Assembly (NCBI GenBank): GCA_029844215.1
Contig: CM056718.1
Coordinates: forward strand, 167,265,396 to 167,329,395
Direction of reading: 5' to 3'
From: Przewalskia tangutica
Lineage: Eukaryota > Streptophyta > Magnoliopsida > Solanales > Solanaceae
DNA length: 64,000 nt
The notes under the pieces are model-generated. The model did not search any database. It worked only from the letters and a program-made list of their open reading frames with translations, and was not told the DNA's origin. Of this stretch, positions 46,749-57,086 are shown one piece after another. How positions within the stretch are numbered: position 1 is the stretch's first letter; every line of letters starts with the position of its first letter. The position numbers were made by a program, and so were the translations under genes.

Positions 46749-47539
46749 TGGTATAATAATCTGTATATGACCAAAATAATGTTTCAACACAATCTGTTTA
46801 AACACTTAGTAAAAAGCAGATTACACAGTATAGAAATTACTTAACAGTAAATTGATCATGAAACAATAAACGAAAACAGAATCTGTTTTGGAAAATAATT
46901 TCAGAATGTAATCGAGCCACTTAGTTCAAAGTGTGTCCTTAAGGAAATTATTCCCCTCACAGTATTCGAGGTTAACGGAATATCGCATCCTAGGATAGAA
47001 CGATTATCTTACCATAATAGTAGTACTCCAAATTCCGGTAGCAGCGAACCGCTCAACGACAGTATATCACACAGAATGAAGACAAAGTTGAAAAATGAAA
47101 TTCAGAATTGAAAAATGAATTAATAAATTCTTGGAACAATCAAGAATTTATAGGTTTGGAGGTACTGATTCTGAATGTTTGCAACCATTCAGAATAGTCA
47201 CCTAATTTTGGAGGGAAATTCGAAAAAGAGAGGGATTAAACCGGACGGGTCGGGTCGCGGGTCTTGGGTCGATCCGTTTGGATTTATTTTTAATTAAATA
47301 ATTAATTAATTAAATATTTGTCCAAAAAGATTATCAATCAATCGATCCGAAGCCGAGTCGAGCGACGACGACGGCGCGAGGGGTCCTTGCCCTCTCAACC
47401 CTTTTAGCAACTAGAGAAGGTGTAATGTAATATATACACCTCTCTTTCCTTCTCTTTTTTCGATGTGGGACAAAAGAGTATTTTACTCCCTTTAATTTTC
47501 ATCTCATCATTTCTCATTCATCAATATCAAAACCCAACA
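46749..47539 (-). repeat. 5' LTR of copia element 2
   Basis: Full-length 791-bp copy of the LTR. Its inner end reads TTATACCAAAAATC on the minus strand, so the expected CA terminus is mutated, and no standard Met-tRNA primer site is seen next to it. Confidence 0.88.
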
Positions 47540-47774
47540 CCATGACCTATTTGCAAAACAATTGTAAGACTACAAATGGTGTCGTAGGAGTAATATCGAT
47601 CGATATTCACTCCAAGAAAAATGATCTACGGTGACAGTCAGAGTGTGACATTTTTTTCTGTCCGAGTAATTAGACCGGGTTGCCGGATCGGATCCTTATG
47701 TCTAGTACTCGTATCCAGAAGTATTTCGATCCGTTTCTCAGATGTATCCGGACCGATAACAACCTACTTGAGAG

Positions 47775-47843
47775 CAATGACGGAGCCACGTGAAGCAAAA
47801 ACATCTCTGCACCATTAAAATTTGCTTGATTGCTCCGCCACTG
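47775..47843. mobile_element. Internally deleted hAT MITE, 69 bp
   Basis: The left end CAATGACGGAGCCACGTGAA and right end TTGCTTGATTGCTCCGCCACTG match the ends of the MITE at 784-967, and ACATCTCTGCACCA is shared. About 115 internal bases are missing. Flanks CTTGAGAG and CTCGGAAG may be an eroded 8-bp TSD. Confidence 0.75.
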
Positions 47844-48408
47844 CTCGGAAGTACATCGATATTTGACAAACTGAAATCATATCGTCTCTTGTTAAAGTTT
47901 CATTTTATTTGACACGTTTGATCTTTTATCTGTTTTAAAAAAAAAGTTATTTAAAGATAAGAGTTTATTCTAAATCTAAAGTCTTGATTTTGTTAGTTAC
48001 ATAAACATCATAATTACATAAAAACTACTGAAAATATAGTATTTTTTATAAACACGCACAATCAAACTTTATTTATATAAAATGAAAAAGAAACAACACC
48101 GGTGATAAAAATAAAAAATAATAGGATTTGTCACTGTGATTTGAAAGCAACATAATTCCATAATGTGCGTAAAATGGAAGCAATAAACAAAAAATAGAAG
48201 GGCCGAAAAGGAAAATATCAATGCGAACACACAAAGTACGGGTCAAAAAAAGAAGAAAAAAAAAGTACGGGTCGAAGATTCTGGAAAGTGCAACTTGCAA
48301 CTAACACCAGTACACACCACCAAATACCATTGATCTAAATTAAGCATCCAGTGTTTACTAATATTGAGCTAATAAATACACAAAGTATGTTTAATATATG
48401 AGTATTTA
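47844..48408. other. AT-rich intergenic DNA
   Basis: No gene or clear repeat recognised. ORFs on the minus strand near 48073-48300 are low complexity. Confidence 0.4.
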
Positions 48409-48746
48409 GGTAAAGAATGTATCTTGGGTCTAATTCACTCCAAAAGCTAGCTTGTAGGGTGAATATTGTTCAAATCAATATAAGGAGTCATGTTCTCATT
48501 TGATATTTGATGTGAGACTTCTAACACTCTCCGCACATTCATATCTTATTAACCGAAGCGTAAATAATATAATTTGGAAGCTCAACATCGGTGAACAAAG
48601 AATTTGAAGGAGTCTGACTCTGATACCATGTAAAGAATGGATATTGAGCCTAACTCAACCCCAAAACTAGTTGTTGGATGAGGATTGTCCAAATTCATAT
48701 AAGGAATTCATGTTTCAATTTCATATCCGATGTGAGACTCTTAACA
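48409..48746 (-). mobile_element. TRIM (miniature LTR retrotransposon), 338 bp
   Basis: Two terminal direct repeats of 118 bp (48409-48526 and 48629-48746) share TAAAGAATG, TCATATAAGGA-like and GATGTGAGACT segments. On the minus strand the right repeat ends CTTTACA and is followed at once by TGGTATCAGAGTCAGACT, a Met-tRNA primer-binding site. GCGGAGAG precedes the other repeat and can act as polypurine tract. There is no coding region. The flanks do not give a clean TSD. Confidence 0.85.
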
Positions 48747-49105
48747 ATTACTTATATATTTAATGAATAATTAATAAAATTAATATTTAGTTTATACTTC
48801 CTGCGTCTCAATTTATACGAGGATTGACCAATTTAGCGAGTCAAACAGTTATTTCTTTGATTGCGATTTTTTCAATTCTTTTTATATTCTGTGAAATATG
48901 ATTAATTATGCAGATTTATAATATCTTTTAAATATATAAATTTTATTATAAAATACTTACAAAATCTATATTTGAAATTAAGCCAAATATAGAGCTATTT
49001 AATTCTTAAAATTGATTAATTCTCATAAAGATTGAGACATATAGAGTAGTACATATTACTTCAGTTAGTCATGATACTTATTTGGTGTAAATATAAATGA
49101 AAAAT

Positions 49106-50126
49106 AGGTCCTGTTTGGATTGACGGTGGACATAAGCGATTCTGACATAAGTGATTTATGTTTGGATGTAATAATGTAAAAGTGATTTTATGAATAAATG
49201 ATGTTTGGATAGTTTTGATCAAAATTGTTTTTGAATGTAGAATTACCAAAATGGACATTTAGTCAATACATATAAATAAAATTACTAATAAATGGAAGTA
49301 TGTAAATAAAAATTACAAATAGACAATAAATTTAAAGTGTAATATAGCACTTAAATATTAGTATAATATTATTACAATACTAATTTAAAGTGCAAATAGT
49401 ATTTAAATATTATTACAATACTAATATTCCAGTGATTTTTCACGCCGAAGAAGCCGCGACCTTTGGGAGGAGGCGTCGCGGCGCTCTTCAGGCAATTCTT
49501 CAAAAATAATAATAAAAATCGATACTTCAACTTGAGTATATTTATTTCTTGTTTGTTCAAAATATAATGTATTATAGTAGTAGTATTCGGAGTATTTGAA
49601 AGAAGACAATAGAAAAAGGAGAATGATAATCCTCGTATAATCAGACAACGTTAGGATGTTTGAGGAGTTTAAAGTTCCAATCTGCAATTACACATGAACA
49701 AATGTCAATTTTAGTAGTATATTTGATTTTTTTAATTAAAACAAAACATGAGTAGTATATTTGATTTTTTTAGTAATTATTTCTAGATATTTAAAGAGGG
49801 TAATGAAAGTTATATATTTGAATTTTTTTAGTAATTATTTCTAGATATTTAAAGAGGGTAATGTAAGTTGTATCTTTGATTTTTTTTTAGTAATTATTTC
49901 TACATATTTAAAGAGGGTAATGAAGGTGGATAGGGTTGTTGATGAAAATTAAAGAGAATAATAAAGTAAATGATAAAATTCAAATTGAAATAAATGTCAG
50001 AAGTGTTTCTGAAGACCAGAAGCACTACTGAAAAGTCAAACCAAACATGTCAATTTTGTCATTTTTATGAAAGTGCATACCCAGAAGCACTTCTGAGTAC
50101 CAAGAAGTCAATCCAAACAGACACTT
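49106..50126. mobile_element. Harbinger- or hAT-like non-autonomous DNA element
   Basis: The left end GGTCCTGTTTGGATTGAC pairs with the right end, whose complement is AGTGTCTGTTTGGATTGAC. The flanks ATA and TTA may be a mutated 3-bp TSD. The interior is AT-rich without transposase. It contains a GC-rich patch (49440-49495, CCGCGACCTTTGGGAGG, GCGTCGCGGCGCTC) and a 58-59 bp tandem triplication. Confidence 0.6.
49771..49925. repeat. 58-59 bp tandem repeat, three copies
   Basis: TAGTAATTATTTCTAGATAT followed by TTAAAGAGGGTAATG starts at 49771, 49829 and 49888. The spacer is a T-rich run of varying length. Confidence 0.9.
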
Positions 50127-50188
50127 AATCTTCACCACATAAAACGGGTCGGACCACAATATGTATTGTATTAACAGGAAGTTGTTTT

Positions 50189-51004
50189 TGTTGTAAATTT
50201 TATTGACGTGAATATAGTTAATCCTATTATTTATGACTCGAACAATTGGGGTGTCGCACGTCGGAAACCTCGTTTCCACACATGTGCACACGTTGTTCCA
50301 AGGATCGCAAATTTTCTAGTGAAAGAGATATTATTACATATACGATATGTTCGAGACATGAACTAATAGACGGTTATTGGTCAAATGACGATGATTCACG
50401 TTGGTAAATGAAGGAAGAAGTGTGCGATGTGTAAAAGATGAAACGAATCGGAAAAAGTCGTGACGCCTCCCTGCAGGGCCGCGACGCTACGACGGTTTTT
50501 GGACCGTTGAAAAGGAAATAAATCTGATTCTTAGGCTGACTTTGGAGAAATAACTCTCCATTATTTGGCTCATGAATTCAGCCATAACTGGGCTGAATTG
50601 TAACCCCAAAATCAATAGTCATTACTTGGCATTGATGGCCATTATTTGGTTAATTGGAAAGACACATTCATCAGCCTATAAATTGATGTCATTGGCTCAA
50701 TTGTAAGAACAAACATTTTCAGAAAATCTTCTTCCATCTGTTGCAATATTTCATACACTCATAGATTCATCTTTTATAGTAAACTCTTGATCTATCATTT
50801 GATCAATTGTTTGTGGTTGTTTTATCTTGGAAGACAAGTTGCCAATCGTCGTTAAGAGATTAATACAGGGCAATATTGTCTTAAGGATAGATTGAACAGC
50901 AGTCGACTCAACCAACCTTTTTCTTGTTTATTTTCCATTCCAGATTAGTAATTTGTTGTTGTTGTTACTTTCCTTATTTCCTTGTGACCGCAATTTTACT
51001 CACA
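50189..51004 (+). repeat. 5' LTR of copia element 3
   Basis: 816 bp. Landmarks: GCACGTCGGAAACCTCGTTT, CGGTTATTGGTCAAATGACG, TCAGCCATAACTGGGCTGAA and a terminal ATTTTACTCACA. The GC-rich stretch is 50455-50510. Confidence 0.93.
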
Positions 51005-51037
51005 ATCTTAAGACATTATTACTTGTTAACAACAACA

Positions 51038-54000
51038 TGACTGGAGGAAATCAATCCAACACTGTTAAAGGCAACCCAAATGTCTTCACTGCTCAAGGCA
51101 CAACTAGTGCCAACATCCTTACTTCTAAAGGCATTCCAAACGCCTTTATCACTGCTAATGGGAACACCACTATTCCACCACCTACTGATTTTCACCATGA
51201 ACGTCCCGAGAAGTTCATGGAAACAAATTTCAAGAGATGGTAGCAAAAGATGCTGTTCTTTCTGATTGTTATGGAAGTATCTCGCTTCTTAACTGAAGAT
51301 CCTCCAAAAGCTGGAGATGAAGTGGACCCTCAGCCTGAAACATCGGTGGGAGGGGGCCAATATATCCATGTCACTAATGACATGAAGTTGACTCTAGATG
51401 CCTGGAGTCATAGTGATTTCCTTTGCCGGAATTACATCCTGAATTTCTTGTCTGATCCTCTTTACACGGTATACTGTACCGTTGGGACTGCCAAAGAGTT
51501 ATGGGATAAGCTTCAGAAGAAATACAACACCCAAGATGCGGATTCTAAGAAGTTCATCATTGGAGATTTCTAAAATTTCAAATGGTGGACAACAAGATTG
51601 TGGCATCGCAAGTTCAGGAATTTCAAATGATTGTACATCACCTGGATTAAGGTTTAAAGCCAAACGAACAATTCATGGTTGGCTCGTTAATTGAGAAGTT
51701 ACCTCACTCGTGGAATGAGTTTATGAGTTATCTAAAACTCAAAACGAAATAAATGACTCTAGATGAACTTATTATCAAACTCCATATTCAGGAGGATAAT
51801 AAGAAGGTCGTGCTAAAGGGGAAGCAACCCGCTGAGGCTAAGGCAAACCTGACGGAAGTCAAAGGGGAATCAAGCAAGAAGCGAAAGTTCCAGAAGGATG
51901 CAAAGGGCCCAACAACTGAAAAGTTTAAGGGGACTTGCCATTACTGTGGCAAACCTGATCAAATGGCTAAGGAGTTCCGCAAACTCAAGCATGCTAATAA
52001 AGAGAAGGCCAAAGAAAAGGCCAAGGCTAACGTCGTCGAAGATACTCTTCTTGGCGATATGATTGAGGACTTTTCGGTGGTGGTTCTTGAAGCGAACCTC
52101 GTTGAGAATCCTATGCAATTGTGGATGGACACAGGTGTCACCCGTCACATATGTTCCAATAAAGACTTCTTCTCCACATATACACCAGTCACGGATAAGA
52201 AGTTATTCATGGGCAACAACGCTTCTTCAGAGGTGCTAGGGGTAGAAAAGATGATCCTGAAGATGACGTCCGGGAATGAGCTGATTCTGAAGGAAGTGAT
52301 GCATGTCCTATAAATTCGAAGAAATTTAATTTCTGGACCGTTGTTGTTGAACGTTGGTTTTAGGCTAGTGTTTGAGTCTAACAAGTTTGTAATCACTAAA
52401 AATGGAATATTTGTAGGAAGAGTTTCGTCTGTGAAGGCCTATTTAAAGTTAATGCTTCTCCTGTAATGGATGCACCAATTATCAATAAAATTGAGTCTTC
52501 TACTTACTTGCTTGAATCTTCTAATTTATGGCATCATAGATTAGGACATATAAACTATCAATCTATCTAAAGAATGGTAAAGATGGAGTTGTTGCCCTCT
52601 ATCGACGTAAACCCTCAACGTAAGTGTGAGGTGTACGTAGAGGCAAATTTTTTAAAGAATCTCCTTAGATCTGTCGAAAGGGAAACCGCTCCTCTAAAAC
52701 TCATACACACCGATATATGTGATTTTAAGTTAGCACAAACCAGAGGGTGGAACAAGTACGTTGTGACTTTCATAGATGATAGCACAAGGTATTGTTACCT
52801 TTACTTACTCAAAAGTAAATATGAAGCCTTTGAAGCATTCAAACGTTACAAAACAGAAGTTGAAAACCAACTAAGCGGACGTATTAAATCAATCAGTAGC
52901 AATAGAGGGGGATAATATGTAGCGTCGTTTGAAGAATTCTGTGCTCAATCGAGCATCGTTCATCGAATGACGACTCCTTACTCACCTCAATCAAACGGAG
53001 TTGCTGAACGCAAGAACTATACGTTAAAAGAAATGATGAATGCATTACTCATCAATTCAGGCCTTTCCCAAGAAATGTGGGGAGAAGCTATCCTTACCGC
53101 TTGCAAGATTCTTAACAGAGTCCCTCATAAGGGTAAGGACAAGACTCCGTACGAGCTATGAAAAGGAAAGAAATCCAACTATAAATACTTTAACGTTTGG
53201 GGTTGTCTGGCAAAGGTTAAAGTACCTACGCCAAAGCAGGTCAAGATTGGACCTAAGACTGTTGATTGTATATTCATCGGATATGCAAGTAACAGTAGTG
53301 ATTATCGCTTCATAGTTCATAAGTCAGATGTACCCGACATTCATGTGGATACCATCATGACATGAAGTCAAGGCTAGATTCTTTGAAGACTCATTTCCTA
53401 GCAAGGAAAGAGACATAACTTCTCTCAAACGAAACTATGAGCAAACCTCACAAGATTCAGGAGTCACTGACTGTCTGGATCTAAACGGTTCAGATCCAGC
53501 GAACTCCGAAGTGGCTGATTATCCGAAATCCAGTGTTCCAGATTCTCAGGACTTGGAGGGTTCAGAGATGGAACCAAGACGAAGCAAAAGGATCATGATA
53601 GATAAATCCTTCGGTCCAGACTTTGTAGCTTATATGGTTTATGATAAACTACAGACAATCGCTGAAGCACTGTCAACTCCAGAAGCACCGCTCTGGAAAG
53701 AAACTATAAAAAGTGAGATATAATCCATCCTGCGCAATCATATTTGGGAGTTGGTTGATCTTCCTCCGGAAAATAAGTCGTTGGGCTGTAAAAGGATACA
53801 CAAACGGAAGTTAAGGGCAGATGGTTCTATAGACAAATACAAGGTCAGGTTGGTAGTCAAAGGTTATCGACAAAAAGAGGGTCTTGATTATTTTGACACC
53901 TATTCTCCGGTGTCTAGGATGACATCCATACGTATGTTCATTGCTATCGCCGTCTTGCGGGATCTCTAAATACACCAAATGAATGTCAAGACAGCCTTCC

Positions 54001-55170
54001 TAAATGGTGATTTGGAAGAAGAAATATATATGGACCAACCCGAGGGGTATGTGGTTCCTGGACAAGAGACGAAAGTTTGTCGGCTTGTCAAATCTTTGTA
54101 CGGGCTGAAACAGGCCCCAAAGCAATGACACGAGAAATTTGATAATACTCTATGATCGAAGGGATTCGACATAAATGAGTGTGATAAATGTGTCTACACG
54201 AAAGGAGATGCCGAATCATTCGTGATGATCTGCCTTTACGTAGACGACATGTTGATCACATGTAGCAGTCATAGGGTAATCTTAGAGACTAAGAACATGT
54301 TGAAACAATATTTTGACAAGAAAGATATGGGTGTCACAAATGTCATATCGGGGATCAAGATCTCTAAGACATCTGACGGACTGGTCTTATCTCAATCTCA
54401 TTACATCGAGGATGTGCTGAAGAAATTTGAGGTTTTTGGCAGTTCACCAATAACGACACCTCTGGATGTAAATCAAAAGATTGATAAGCATTTTGGTGCA
54501 CCCATATGTCAAGAGTGATATGCGTAGGTGATTGGCAGTCTGATGTACATCACAAACTGCACTCAACCCGATATCGCTTATGCAGTCAACAAGTTGGCTA
54601 GGTTCACCCGCAATTCGAGTCAGGACCACTGGAAAACGTTAACTCGCGTACTAAAATACCTGAAACACACGCAAACTTACGGGTTACATTATTCGAGATA
54701 TTCAACTGTACTAGAGGGGTACAATGATGCAAAATGGATATATGATATCGAGAACACCAAGTCCACCAGTGAGTATATATTTACAATTGGTGGTGGGGTT
54801 GTGTCTTGAAAATCCTCTAAGCAAACTTGCATTGCCCGATCCACGATGTAGTCGAAGTTTATCGCTTTAGACAAAGCAGGAGAAGAAGATGAGTGACTTC
54901 ATGACTTCTTAGAGGATATCCCATGTTGGGATAAACCCGTACCTTCTGTAATGATCCACTGCGATAGTCAGTCGACTCTAGGAAGACACAAAGTTCTATG
55001 TACAACGGTAAATCTCATCACATCAAACGAAGACATAAGACCGTTCGGCAGATGGTTACCACATATATTATTTCTATTGATTACATAAAATCAAAGGAAA
55101 ACATAGCAGATTCCTTGACGAAGGGCATACACAGAGATCAAATGTTCTTCTTGTCTAGGGGAATGTGACT
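51038..55170 (+). pseudogene. copia element 3 gag-pol
   Basis: Gag opens MTGGNQSNTVKGNPN and includes DAWSHSDFLCRNYILNFLSD and LWDKLQKKYNTQDADSKKF. A degenerate zinc knuckle CHYCGKPDQMAKEF has lost its His and last Cys. Protease: LWMDTGVTRHIC, with Thr where Ser is usual. Integrase: LIHTDICDFKLAQTRGW, TTPYSPQSNGVAERKNYTLK. RT: KVRLVVKGYRQKEGLDYFDT, VCRLVKSLYGLKQAPKQ and CLYVDDMLITC (about 54240). RNase H: MYITNCTQPDIAYAVNKLAR, CIARSTM. Most of the decay is premature stops rather than frameshifts (for example 51241, 52914, 53159, 53720, 53967, 54127, 54808), often at Trp, Gln, Glu or Arg positions. Confidence 0.92.
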
Positions 55171-55817
55171 AAAACCCAATCACTAAGAAGTAAAAATTGA
55201 TACCGCAACCACCCAATCTAACAGACTGAAGATCCCAGGAATTAGGTTCAATGGGAAACTAAGTCGTAAAAGTTCAGTGGAGCGCTTTGGTGAAAGCAAG
55301 AGCACTTCGAATAATGTTTCTACATAGAAACATGAATCCAATGTCATTTCCGTGATAGACATCAAGTTCTACCTGCAAAGGGGTAAGAGGTTAAGTTTTC
55401 AAAACCTATAATAATCCTCAACAGTTGAGGTTAGGTTTGAAGAAACTTTTAATGGTTCCTAATACTTGTAAAGTTGGGTGTAGCAGAATACTTTGTAGGA
55501 GACCACCTATTTAAGTGTGAGGACTGACCGACCTCAATTTGAAGCACTTAAGAATTCAAGACGTGTCCATGGCCACAACGGGTAAAACCGTAAAGAAGAA
55601 TAGAGTAAGGAAATGTGTTGTGTTGGTACCATTGTCTTGACTTTGTAAACACTGACAGTTCAAGACATCGCGTTCACTGCGCAGTAAGTAAGTCTGATGG
55701 TATTCTACTATGGAAGGTTCAAAGCCACGGCTACCTATGCAGATGCAATATTGATCCGCCGAAAGATTGCTAGAAAGACACCACGTGTGTGCTCCAAAAT
55801 CTCTTTCAAGAGGGGAT

Positions 55818-56667
55818 TGTTGAAAAGTTTATTAAACGTGAATATAGTTAATCATATTATTTATGACTCGAACAATTGGGGCCCCACACGTCGGAAACCT
55901 CATTTTCATACACGTGCACACGTTGTTCCAAGGATCACAAATTTCCTAGTGAAAAAGATATTGATACATATACGATATGTTCGGGACATGAACTGATAGA
56001 CAGTTATTGGCCAAATGACGATGGTTCACGTTGGTATATGAAGGAAGAAGTGTGCGATGGGTACAAGATGAAACGAATCGGAAAATGCCGAGGCGCCGGA
56101 GACGCCCGAAACTCTCTGAAGTTTAGTAGCGCAATCTCCTCTGGGCGCGACATTCTGATTTACGGGCCGTTGGAGAGGAAATAAATCTGATTCTTGGGCT
56201 GACTTTGGAGCAATAACTCTCCATTATTTGGCTTATGAATTCAACCATAACTAGACTGAATTGTAACCCCAAAATCAATGGTCATTACTTGGCATTGATG
56301 ACCATTATTTGGTTAATTGAGAACACACATTCATCAACCTATAAATTGATGTCATTGACTCAATTGTAAGAACACACATTTTCAAAAAATCTTCTTCCAT
56401 CTCTTGCAATCTTTCATACACTCATAAATTCCTCTTTTATAGTAAACTCTTGATCTGTCATTTTATGAAGTGTTTGTGGTTGTTTTATCTTGGAATACAA
56501 GTTGACAATCGTCGTTAAGAGATTAATACGGGATAATATTGTCTTAAGGACAGATTGAACATCAATCGACTCAACCAACATTTTTCTTATTTATTTTCCA
56601 ACTCAGATTAGTAATTTGTTATTGTTGTTACTTTTCCTATTTTTTTATAATCACAATTTTACTCACA
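55818..56667 (+). repeat. 3' LTR of copia element 3
   Basis: 850 bp, starting TGTTGAAAAGTTTATTAAAC. It differs from the 5' LTR by scattered substitutions and in the GC-rich stretch (56085-56165), which has little alignment to 50455-50510. Confidence 0.93.
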
Positions 56668-57086
56668 GTTTTCACAGCTTGAATACTTGCACGCCACATC
56701 TGGCATATAATTCCTGTGTGGAACCCTTTTCTCTCCTTTTCCCTCTTTCTCCTCTACCCTTCGAGATCCACCACTCTCTCTCTACAGTAAAACCCTAGAA
56801 CACTAACCCTCTCCTCCTCCACATTCATAGAGAGAGAAGCTCAGGCATTACACCGGCAAACTTCTCTCTTCCGGTGAGCTGATTCGATACAAATCCAGGT
56901 AAATATCATTAATTTTATTCTTTTTTCGGTATATTAACTCCAATTTCTTAAATACAGTTCAATTTTTACGTGTTTATATTTGTCTTTATATGTGATGTAG
57001 AGAGATTTGTTCATAAGAGATCACAAACTTAGTTTTTTTGAGCTTTAATTTTGTATTTAGGGCCTTAAATAGGAGTTCGGTTGACA
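56668..57086 (+). promoter_or_regulatory. Proximal promoter, 5' UTR and 5' UTR intron of the G3BP-like gene
   Basis: A strongly pyrimidine-rich leader (TTTTCCCTCTTTCTCCTCTA, CCACTCTCTCTCTACAG) starts about 60 bp after the copia LTR. A UTR exon ends at 56898 (AAATCCAG before GTAAAT) and an intron runs to 57060 (TGTATTTAG). The ATG follows at 57087. No TATA box can be defended. The original distal promoter has been pushed 6.5 kb away by copia element 3. Confidence 0.7.

Larger units (their letters stand above)
36279..47539 (-). mobile_element. Ty1/copia retrotransposon, copia element 2, split by a nested gypsy-type element
   Basis: Perfect 5-bp TSD CCATG (36274-36278 and 47540-47544). On the minus strand the LTR starts TGTTGGGTTTTGATA and ends TTATACCAACA. 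The 5' LTR is 46749-47539 and the 3' LTR 36279-36934. The order on the minus strand is 5' LTR, noncoding leader with a 25-bp array, integrase remnant, nested element (39199-45022), RT and RNase H, 3' LTR. Gag and protease are missing, and the integrase core is deleted. The 3' LTR lacks about 130 bp present in the 5' LTR (46985-47120). Confidence 0.92.
50189..56667 (+). mobile_element. Ty1/copia retrotransposon, copia element 3, full-length but inactive
   Basis: Perfect TSD GTTTT (50184-50188 and 56668-56672). The 5' LTR is 50189-51004, the 3' LTR 55818-56667; the ends are TGTTG and ACTCACA. A polypurine-type tract CAAGAGGGGAT precedes the 3' LTR. No TGGTATCAGAG-type primer site follows the 5' LTR (ATCTTAAGACATT is there instead). 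It is the reference copy for two solo LTRs in this window. Its 3' end lies about 420 bp before the start codon of the G3BP-like gene. Confidence 0.95.
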
